A stretch of DNA of 64,000 nt from an uncultured Bacteroidales bacterium (GTDB taxonomy: Bacteria > Bacteroidota > Bacteroidia > Bacteroidales > Bacteroidaceae), in contig CACYOC010000007.1 of the NCBI GenBank assembly GCA_902775975.1, forward strand, positions 1 through 64,000. The letters run 5' to 3'. Each line of letters opens with the position of its first letter. Positions within the stretch are counted from its first letter, which is position 1. Both the position numbers and the translations under genes were made by a program. The notes beneath the pieces are model-generated. The model was given only the letters and a program-made list of their open reading frames with translations. It had not been told where the DNA came from and made no database searches. Of this stretch, positions 14,582 to 22,100 are shown piece after piece.

Positions 14582-16030
14582 ATGAAACAAAAGTTTCTGA
14601 TACTCATCATCGCTATCACATCGGCACTCGCCAGCAGTGCTGCCGACCTTTCCGTGAACGACGCCGCAGCCAACAAGTCGAAGAAGTTCACACTGGTCAT
14701 CGATGCCGGTCACGGCGGTCACGACGCGGGAGCCGTAGGAGCACTCACCAAGGAGAAGACCATCAACCTCAACGTGGCGCTGGCCTTCGGACGACTGGTA
14801 GAGCAGCACTGCCCCGATGTCAAGGTCATCTATACCCGCAAGACAGACGTCTTCATCCCCCTGCATACACGTGCCGACATTGCCAACAAGAACAAGGCAG
14901 ACCTCTTCATCTCCATCCATACCAACGCCCTGCCCAAGGGACATATCTCGCGCGGCATGGAGACCTATACGTTAGGTATGCACCGCGCTGCCGACAACTT
15001 GGCAGTGGCTAAGCGAGAGAATGAGGTCATCCTCTATGAGAAAGACTACCGCCAGCGCTATCAGGGCTTCGATCCCAACTCGTCGGAGAGCTACATCATG
15101 TTCGAGTTCATCCAGGACCACAACATGGCACAGAGCGTAGAACTGGCGAAGTTCGTGCAGCGCCGCACCTGTGCTACGGCAGGACGCCAGAACAAAGGCG
15201 TCAAGCAGGCAGGGTTCCTGGTGCTTCGCGAGACGTCCATGCCCAGCTGTCTGATAGAGTTAGGCTTTATCTCCACCAGCGACGAAGAGCGTTTCCTGCA
15301 TTCGCAGAACGGCGTCAGCCTGCTGGGACAGGGCATCTACCAGGCATTCCTCGACTACAAGCGCAAGTATGCGCCCAGCGTGAGCGTCCCCTATAAGCCC
15401 GAGCCACAGCCGGAAGTCACCGTTCCGGAAGTGTTGCCCCCTACCCCACAGCCGCAGGCTCAGCAGGAGCCTGTCAAGGAAAGCAAGCGTGAGAGACGCC
15501 GCAGGGAAAAGGCAGAACAGGCGGCCCGCGAAGCTGCCGCCAAGGCAGAGCAGGAAGCTCGTGAAGCTGCCTCCAAAGCAGAGCAGGAAGCCCGCGAAGC
15601 TGCCGCCAAAGCAGAGCAGGAAGCTCGTGAAGCTGCCGCCAAGGCAGAGCAAGAGGCACGTGAAGCAGCCGCTGCCGTATCTCCCTCCCTTCAGGGAGGG
15701 ACCGAGGGTGGGTCTCCTTCTTCTCCCTCCCTTCAGGGAGGGACTGAGGGTGGGTCTCCTGTCTTCAAAGTCCAGATCCTTGCTGCCTCCACCCAACTCA
15801 AACCCTCGTCGCCCCATCTGAAAGGCGAGACACAGGTAGAATACTTCCAGGAAGGCGGCATGTACAAATACACCGTAGGCTCCTCCACCGATTACAACGC
15901 CATCAACCAGCTGCGCAAGCAGTTGGCGGCCAAGTTCCCGCAAGCCTTCGTCGTCGCCTTTAAGAACGGACAGAAGACCGACGTGAGGGCTGCCATCCAG
16001 GAGTTTATGAACAACAAGAAAAAAAAGTAA
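14582..16030 (+). CDS. N-acetylmuramoyl-L-alanine amidase (Amidase_3) with SPOR-like C-terminus
   Basis: The 482-residue exported enzyme trims peptidoglycan, probably at division sites. A signal peptide (about 1-21) precedes an Amidase_3 domain at about 38-255, with zinc/catalytic segments DAGHGGHDAGAVG, a Glu in the following helix, SIHTNA and IELGFIST. A Pro-rich linker then leads into a charged helix of four 11-residue units (AREAA-KAEQE), and two SPSLQGGTEGGSP units encoded by a GC-rich palindrome. The C-terminal VFKVQILAAS ... KYTVGSS ... AFVVAFKNGQ resembles a SPOR domain that binds denuded glycan. The linker repeats look like insertions; the catalytic and SPOR parts are complete. It lies between folB and the MlaD-like gene, with 6 and 14 bp spacing. 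Confidence 0.9.
   Translation: MKQKFLILIIAITSALASSAADLSVNDAAANKSKKFTLVIDAGHGGHDAGAVGALTKEKTINLNVALAFGRLVEQHCPDVKVIYTRKTDVFIPLHTRADIANKNKADLFISIHTNALPKGHISRGMETYTLGMHRAADNLAVAKRENEVILYEKDYRQRYQGFDPNSSESYIMFEFIQDHNMAQSVELAKFVQRRTCATAGRQNKGVKQAGFLVLRETSMPSCLIELGFISTSDEERFLHSQNGVSLLGQGIYQAFLDYKRKYAPSVSVPYKPEPQPEVTVPEVLPPTPQPQAQQEPVKESKRERRRREKAEQAAREAAAKAEQEAREAASKAEQEAREAAAKAEQEAREAAAKAEQEAREAAAAVSPSLQGGTEGGSPSSPSLQGGTEGGSPVFKVQILAASTQLKPSSPHLKGETQVEYFQEGGMYKYTVGSSTDYNAINQLRKQLAAKFPQAFVVAFKNGQKTDVRAAIQEFMNNKKKK
15524..15676 (+). repeat. 33-bp in-frame tandem repeat coding AREAAxKAEQE
   Basis: Four units at 15524, 15557, 15590 and 15623 plus a partial fifth encode an 11-residue charged helical repeat in the amidase linker. 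Differences between units are mostly synonymous. Confidence 0.85.
15681..15759. repeat. GC-rich palindrome (CCCTCCC/GGGAGGG), two copies, inside the amidase gene
   Basis: Copies at 15681-15717 and 15723-15759 are almost identical and 42 bp apart, so the frame is kept (SPSLQGGTEGG). Relatives of the element lie in gene spacers at 54368, 58561 and 60717 and inside beta-galactosidase at 32602. Confidence 0.85.
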
Positions 16031-16044
16031 CACCGAACATACTA

Positions 16045-16956
16045 ATGATGACAAATATGAAATTTACCAAGGAAATCAAAATCGCGCTGGTCGCAATCTT
16101 CGCCCTCGTCGTATTGTTCTTCGGCATGCAGTTCCTCAAAGGACTCAGCATCCTGTCCAGCAACAATTCCTATTTCGTAGCCTTCGCCGACGCTACAGGA
16201 CTTTCCACTTCCTCGCCGGTCTATGCTAACGGCTACCGCGTGGGTGTCGTCAAGGCACTGAACTACGACTACGCCCCTGACGGCAATATCATTGCCACGC
16301 TGGAACTCGACCAGCAGATGCGCGTACCTGCAGGCTCCAGGGCTGAACTCGCCAGCGACCTGTTAGGAAACATCAAAATCAACCTCGTACTCGCCGACGA
16401 CCCGCTGCACATGCTGGCTGTTGGTGACACCATTCCCGGTGCTGCCGAAGTCGGTGTCATGAGCAAGCTGGGCGGCATGTTGCCAGCTATCGAGAAGATG
16501 ATTCCCAAGCTCGACTCCATCATGAGCAGCCTGAATATGCTGTTGGCAGACCCCGCCCTGCGCAACACACTGCACAACGTAGAAGGAATGACTGCCAACC
16601 TCGATGCTACCAGCCGCGAGCTGCGCACCCTGTCAGCATCACTCAACAGCGAGGTACCCGGTATGCTACAGAAGACCAACGGCGTGCTCGACAACACCCA
16701 GCAGCTGACCGCCAACCTCTCGACCATCGACGTGGCAGACATGATGGCAAAGGTTGATAGGACACTGAAAAACGTCGAGGAGATGACCCAACGTCTGAAC
16801 AATGCCGAAGGCACCCTCGGTCTGCTGATGCGCGACAAGTCACTCTATCAGAACCTTACACGCACCGCTGCTGATGCCGATTCTCTGATGATAGACCTCA
16901 AGCAGCACCCCAAGCGCTACGTTCACTTCTCGATATTTGGAAAAAAAGACAAATAA
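16045..16956 (+). CDS. MlaD-like MCE family protein
   Basis: MCE proteins are anchored in the inner membrane and pass phospholipids or other hydrophobic molecules across the periplasm with an ABC transporter. The 303-residue protein has one N-terminal membrane helix (about residues 13-33, IALVAIFALVVLFFGMQFL). An MCE domain follows at about 38-120 (YFVAFADATGLSTSSPVYANGYRVG), then a long helical tail with DATSRELRTLSASL and KNVEEMTQRLN coiled-coil features. No ABC ATPase or permease gene is adjacent. The partner upstream is the SPOR amidase, a pairing I recall from other Bacteroidales genomes. Met5 is an alternative start. Confidence 0.85.
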   Translation: MMTNMKFTKEIKIALVAIFALVVLFFGMQFLKGLSILSSNNSYFVAFADATGLSTSSPVYANGYRVGVVKALNYDYAPDGNIIATLELDQQMRVPAGSRAELASDLLGNIKINLVLADDPLHMLAVGDTIPGAAEVGVMSKLGGMLPAIEKMIPKLDSIMSSLNMLLADPALRNTLHNVEGMTANLDATSRELRTLSASLNSEVPGMLQKTNGVLDNTQQLTANLSTIDVADMMAKVDRTLKNVEEMTQRLNNAEGTLGLLMRDKSLYQNLTRTAADADSLMIDLKQHPKRYVHFSIFGKKDK

Positions 16957-16988
16957 AAAACTCAATTATTTTTAATTTGTCTAAATAG

Positions 16989-17146
16989 GAGGCTCGCTCC
17001 AAGAAGTTTCTATGAAACATTCCAAACTGCCTGATATCTTAGGTAGTTAGCGAGCGTGAAACAATTGCCTTGCACGGCCATGCTGTGGTGTGCATACTTT
17101 TTACAACACACTGAAAGACAAATTGTTAGATTTACGCAAGAGCCTC
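16989..17146 (+). ncRNA. Candidate structured RNA or leader upstream of dnaA
   Basis: Several stems can be drawn. GAGGCTC (16989-16995) can pair with GAGCCTC (17140-17146), enclosing about 158 nt. GCTCGCT (16992-16998) can instead pair with AGCGAGC (17049-17055), which closes a three-way junction with the hairpins GTTTC-TAT-GAAAC and AACTGCCT/AGGTAGTT (one G-U pair). AACAATT (17060-17066) pairs with AATTGTT (17121-17127). The outer pairings compete for the same bases. I do not recognise a known family. The strand is uncertain. Confidence 0.35.
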
Positions 17147-17233
17147 AGATGATAAAAAATTATTAAATCACTTTAAATGGCGAAATATTAGAGCGTTACG
17201 CATTTTAGAAGAAATTTTCCCAAATGGGAGCAT

Positions 17234-17264
17234 TTGTTTATTTCCGAAAAAATTGCGAACTTTG
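17234..17264 (+). promoter_or_regulatory. dnaA promoter
   Basis: TTG (17234-17236), a 20-base spacer and GAACTTTG (17257-17264) match the Bacteroidetes consensus except for G at the first position of the -7 box. About 60 bases of leader follow. Confidence 0.55.
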
Positions 17265-17324
17265 CACTCGCAAAATCAAAACAAGAGACCACACGTCTTA
17301 TTATTATTAAATAGGTAACGCCGC

Positions 17325-18734
17325 ATGGTAAACAATCCAAAGGCGCTTTGGGACAACTGCCTTGAACTCATCAGGGAGATCGTCACTGAGCAGCAATACA
17401 AAACATGGTTCGCGACCATCGTCTTCGAGAACTACAACGAAGAGACGCGGACTCTCCTCGTACAAGTGCCGAGCCGGTACGTGTATGAGTATTTGGAGCA
17501 ATACTATGTGGGCCTGCTGAGCAAAGTGCTGACCCGCTGTTTCGGGCAGAACGTCCACCTGACCTATCGTGTGATGATGGACGTTGAGCACCATCTCACC
17601 GTCGATGAGCAAGGCAGCGAAGCCGTCAGCATCGACCCCGCACCAGAGAGCAATCGCGTCAACAAGTCGCCTACGACCATCGACGCTGCCGTTCCCCAAG
17701 ACCTCAATCCGCAGCTGGATCTCCGCAAGACGTTCCAGAGCTTCATCGAAGGCGACTCCAACAAACTGCCCCGCGCCGTCGGCGTTTCCATTGCCGAGCA
17801 TCCGGGCAAGACCACCTTCAACCCCTTCTTCGTCTATGGCCCGTCAGGATGCGGCAAGACGCATCTCATCAACGCCATCGGCATCCGCTGCAAGGAGCTT
17901 TATCCCCAGAAGCGAGTGCTCTACGTCTCAGCACGCCTTTTCCAGGTGCAGTTCACGGACGCCAGCCGTCAGAACACCGTCAACGACTTCATCAACTTCT
18001 ACCAGACCATCGACGTGCTCATCATCGACGATGTGCAGGAGTGGGCCACTGCCGAGCGCACGGTCAACACCTTCTTCCATATCTTCGACCACCTGTTCCG
18101 CCTCGGCAAGCAGATCATCCTCGCCTCCGACCGTCCCCCCGTGGACCTGAAGTGGCTGCAGGATCGCATGCTGACCCGTTTCTCCTGCGGACTCATTGCC
18201 GAGCTGGAGAAGCCCAATACCCAGCTGTGCATCGACATCCTTAATGCCAAGTGCCTGCGCGACGGCCTGAAGATTCCCGCCGATGTCATCCAGTTCATCG
18301 CCGAGACCGCCAACGGCTCCGTGCGCGACCTCGAGGGCGTCATCAACTCCCTGCTGGCCTATAGCGTCGTCTATAACTCCAATATCGACATGCGACTGGC
18401 AGAGCGCATCATCAAGCGTGCCGTGAAGATCGATAATAAGCCGCTGACCATCGACGACATCCTGGAGCAAGTCTGCAACCACTACAACGTGTCGCAGCAG
18501 AACGTCTTCAGCAAGAGCCGCAAGCGCGACTACGTCCTTGTGCGCCAAATCTCGATGTATCTTGCCCAGAAATATACCAAGATGCCTGCCTCGCGCATCG
18601 GTCAGCTCATCGGCGGTCGCGACCACTCTACCGTCATCCACAGCTGCAACACCATCGAGCAGCGCCTGAAAGTCGATAAGTCCTTCGTGGCAGAGCTCTC
18701 CAGCATTGAGACTTCCTTCAAGTTGAAGCGCTAA
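17325..18734 (+). CDS. dnaA: Chromosomal replication initiator protein DnaA
   Basis: DnaA binds origin boxes, opens the duplex and loads helicase. The 469-residue protein has a domain I helix set (residues 1-85, LWDNCLELIREIV). A variable domain II linker spans about 86-135. The AAA+ domain has Walker A GPSGCGKTH (about 172-180), Walker B VLIIDDVQEW (about 228-237) and the arginine-containing sensor DRMLTRFSCG. The C-terminal box-binding domain has the signature GGRDHSTVIHSCN (about 430). No dnaN or recF is next to it; a tRNA-Ser follows, so this is not the classic dnaA-dnaN cluster. The gene has its own promoter and terminator. Confidence 0.97.
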   Translation: MVNNPKALWDNCLELIREIVTEQQYKTWFATIVFENYNEETRTLLVQVPSRYVYEYLEQYYVGLLSKVLTRCFGQNVHLTYRVMMDVEHHLTVDEQGSEAVSIDPAPESNRVNKSPTTIDAAVPQDLNPQLDLRKTFQSFIEGDSNKLPRAVGVSIAEHPGKTTFNPFFVYGPSGCGKTHLINAIGIRCKELYPQKRVLYVSARLFQVQFTDASRQNTVNDFINFYQTIDVLIIDDVQEWATAERTVNTFFHIFDHLFRLGKQIILASDRPPVDLKWLQDRMLTRFSCGLIAELEKPNTQLCIDILNAKCLRDGLKIPADVIQFIAETANGSVRDLEGVINSLLAYSVVYNSNIDMRLAERIIKRAVKIDNKPLTIDDILEQVCNHYNVSQQNVFSKSRKRDYVLVRQISMYLAQKYTKMPASRIGQLIGGRDHSTVIHSCNTIEQRLKVDKSFVAELSSIETSFKLKR

Positions 18735-18773
18735 ACGTCCCACTTTTCGTACAAATAGAAAAAAAGAGATAAA

Positions 18774-18810
18774 AAAAGCACGAAATATTTTGCATTTCGC
18801 GCTTTTCTTT
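18774..18810 (+). terminator. dnaA terminator, overlapping the tRNA promoter
   Basis: AAAAGC-A-CGAAAT (18774-18786) pairs with ATTTCG-C-GCTTTT (18794-18806), followed by CTTT. The loop holds the TTTTG that can serve as -33 element of the tRNA-Ser promoter. Confidence 0.7.
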
Positions 18811-18819
18811 GTAATTTTG
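18788..18819 (+). promoter_or_regulatory. Promoter of tRNA-Ser
   Basis: TTTTG (18788-18792), a 19-base spacer and TAATTTTG (18812-18819), 17 bases before the tRNA 5' end. Confidence 0.7.
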
Positions 18820-18836
18820 CAGCCGCAAAAACAAAA

Positions 18837-18924
18837 GGAGAGGTGCTCGAGTGGTTGAAGAGGCACGCCTGGAAAGCGTGTAACCGGCAAAACCGGTTCG
18901 CAGGTTCGAATCCTGTTCTCTCCG
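18837..18924 (+). tRNA. tRNA-Ser (anticodon GGA)
   Basis: The 88-nt gene folds as a class II tRNA. The acceptor stem is GGAGAG/CTCTCC, the D-arm region starts TGCTCGAGTGG, and the anticodon stem CACGC/GCGTG carries the loop CTGGAAA with anticodon GGA. A long variable arm has CCGG/CCGG, and the T-arm CAGG-TTCGAAT-CCTG is intact. G73 is the discriminator base expected for serine. CCA is not encoded. It reads UCC and UCU codons. Confidence 0.97.
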
Positions 18925-18928
18925 CAAT

Positions 18929-18959
18929 AACCCGCCATTTCGGCGGGTTTTGTCGTTTT
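18929..18959 (+). terminator. Terminator after tRNA-Ser
   Basis: AACCCGCC, loop ATTTC, GGCGGGTT, then TTGTCGTTTTT. Confidence 0.85.
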
Positions 18960-19052
18960 TAAGAGCATAGATAAGCGCCTTTGTTTGATTGATAACCCGT
19001 TAAAAAGAGTTAATAATACGCTCCCCTTTAATATACTTTCAACAGAAAACCG

Positions 19053-19060
19053 TAACTTTA
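19053..19060 (+). promoter_or_regulatory. Probable -7 box (TAACTTTA) of the surface-protein operon
   Basis: TAACTTTA matches seven of eight positions of the consensus and lies 50 bp before the ATG. A clear -33 element is not seen. Confidence 0.45.
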
Positions 19061-19110
19061 CACCTCTTTAGATACAATAACGAAAAAAACATAATTAATC
19101 AATAACGAAT

Positions 19111-22100
19111 ATGAAACGCATCTTTTCCCTATTACTACTGGCTATCGGCATCCTCAGCCTGCAGGCACAGGACTTCAACTTATATTTTGCCAACAACATC
19201 AGCGACGTTTCCAATCTGCGTAGCATCCGCAAGTCGAATCAGCTCAACTGGCAGCTCGTCACCAACGGTGCCTTGGCCACCAATAAGGTGCAGGTGGAAG
19301 GCGTGAAGGACATGTTTGCCGCTACGACCATGAAAGGTCGTGAGCAACAGCAGCAGTTCTGGAAGATGCGCGACAATACCCTGTTGTGTTTCCGCATCAA
19401 CGACGGCAACAACAAGGGAGCGTCGTACGAGGTACACATGTACTATAACGACAACCAGGAATTCCTTTACCTCTGTGTCAGCAACTACTTCTTCGTGAAC
19501 ATTCCCCACAAGGACGACAAGGTGACTATCAAGGTCAACAAGAACGTTTCCGGCAATGTGGAAAAGACGGACACGACGACCTTTACCTATCAGGTGTTCG
19601 ACTGGAACGACGACCGCCTATATACCTTCCAGCTCGACTCCAAGCGTCAGGCTGAGAACCGCAGTTACCTGCTGGAATACACCACGAAGAAAGAAAACGG
19701 GCAGACGACCACCAAGACCTTAGAGCTGAAGAACGACAAGTTCCAGTCGTTCTACGTTCCCGACGAGGAGTTGCTGACCGCCGTGAACCTGATTAGCAAC
19801 AATAACGGCAACCAGCAGAAGCTGAAGATGGACCTGAACAAGATTTTAAATGGTGTCTGGCTGGCTGACGATTTCATGCGTCCGCGTCTGGAGACCACCT
19901 TCAATCTCGACAAGCACGCCAACCGTGAGCTGACCATCTTCAACATGTTAGGCACGGGTCTGGTAGAACGCTTCGACACGCTATTCCTGACAGTTCATGG
20001 ACGCAAGAACCGCTTTGTGGAGAATGCCACGCTGAACGTGGTGAGTCTGAACCATAAGGGTGAATACGTTGCCGACAGCAACGTGAAGGTAGATAAATAC
20101 GACTCGAAGAAGAATGCCTACCGCGTCATCACGATGGGCAATCCGGCATATATAGAGATCCTGGCACCTGGTTACTGTCCGCGCCTCTACCGCTACCTCG
20201 GTGCCAGCGACCCAGCCACCGGTGTACTCGACACCAAGCGCTGCCACGCCAGCGTGACGCTGCTGCCAGGCAATTACGACAGCCAGAAGGAGGTCATCAG
20301 CGAGCAGATTATCTTCCTGCTGAAGAACCTGAACACATCGACCACCGTCGGCGACAAGAAGTACCAGAAGTTTGGCATCGACTCCATCAGGACGGAAACC
20401 CGTTCCAAGGAGAGCGAGGTGATCTATATCGAGGACGGCGGCTATCAAGACCCCAAGATGTTGAACGGCAAGCAGATAGACAAGTACGCCCGCATGCGCA
20501 TCACGATGTCCGTTCCCAAGGGCAAGAACCAGCAAAGCCCTGCGCTGACTGCCAAGGAGAAGGGTGGCAGCACGTCGTACTCGTTCACCTATCTGGACCG
20601 CCAGTCAGTGCTTGCCAGCAACTATCCTGGCCTGACGCGCGACTACTTCGACCTCTACTACAACCTGCTCGACCCGCAGCTGCCTGAGGGCAAGCCCTAC
20701 AAGCTACTGCTAACCATCGGCGACCGCAGTTTCGGACAGTTCCCCTATCTGAAACGCCGTACGTTAGATTATAAGAAGACCGAGAAGAAAGCCGAGGAAG
20801 AGGGTAAAAAGACCATTGCCTTAGACCCTGCGAAGATGGCACATGGTTTTTCCGGTTTTTCAGACATCAACTTCGTTTTCGCGCCCAGCTTTAACTTCAA
20901 CTTGGCCTCCATACCAGGTCTGGCTTTCAGCGTGGTGCCTGTCTTTCATTGGGATCAAATGTATATGGACCTGTTTTTAAAGCTTTCCCTTGGCTGGGGT
21001 AAGGTTAAAGAGAAAGGCAGGACCAAAGAAAGCCGTGATGCCGTGAATAACTACAACGTCAAGGAGGGTCTTTTGCTGTACAGCGAACCAGGCTCGAAGG
21101 ACAAGATTCACCCGAAGACTCGTGAGAGTGAGAATGTACCGTCAAGGAAGTTGACCTTGAACCCCACTAACAAATCGTTTGCCCTGAAAAAGCAGGATAA
21201 GGAAGAGTGGTTTTTGACTGAGTTCGACGACATCTTCAAGGTAGAGGGCAACAAAATGGGCAAGGGCGCGTATCTGGACGCTCTGGTATCCTTCTGCCTT
21301 CCTTTGAACTTTGAGGGATTCTACGTGAAAGACATCACCGCAACCCTTGGCTATGGTATGCATGCTGCCTGGGGAGGTGATGCGAAGGATATCCTCGGAC
21401 GGCTTAACGAAGGAGTCATTGGTAAGCTCCCGAATTGGCTTCAGTTCAAGGCCATGATGAATGCAGCTCTATATGGTGAGGGTACAATAGGCGTCAAGCG
21501 CTATGGTTTCAAGCGTAAGAATGGTGTATTGAAAGCTGGCAAGATGGGATGGATTTTTCAACTTGACTTGGTTGCCAGAGCCGGTTTAGCTCTCTCGCTG
21601 ACATGGGACCCGCTGGGAGGATATGATCCTAAGGGCACATGGGGTTACTTGTCCAAGTTCGTCTCGCTGTCCGGTAACGTTCGTGTCGGTGCCAAGGCAC
21701 AAGGAGGCTTTGCCTGGGGTGGCCAGATTTATCAGGGGTTTTCCGGTAGTGACTGGGGCTTCAAACTTTTAATCATGGCTGGTGGCGAACTCATGGCCGA
21801 CATCAAGACACCGGTGTGCCATTGGCGTCCGCGTATTTCAGGCTGCTTAGGCAACAGATGGATCTTGCCACAAAACACGGGTAATCCCTACCACCCCGAC
21901 TATCCCTGGTGGGCAAAGGCGAACAACAATGCGAGGGACTTCTCACACCGTGCCGGTGAAACGGGAGAAGAAGGCAGGGAGGAGCTGACTCCCACCACTT
22001 CCTTTGTGGATGTCGGCGACTGCATCATCAGCAATGTGGGAGGCAGAGCCAATCCCACGTTCCTGCACAACGGTACCGTCGCCCTGCTCAACGAGCAGAG

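Larger units (their letters stand above)
16957..17324. other. 368-bp intergenic region between the MlaD-like gene and dnaA
   Basis: The region holds the candidate structured RNA above and the dnaA promoter (17234-17264). No gene is visible. I see no clear cluster of TTATCCACA-type DnaA boxes, so an origin here is not supported. Confidence 0.6.

Noticed and set aside
16957..17324. Replication origin next to dnaA
   Set aside because: No convincing cluster of DnaA boxes or AT-rich unwinding repeats is visible, and dnaN is not adjacent.
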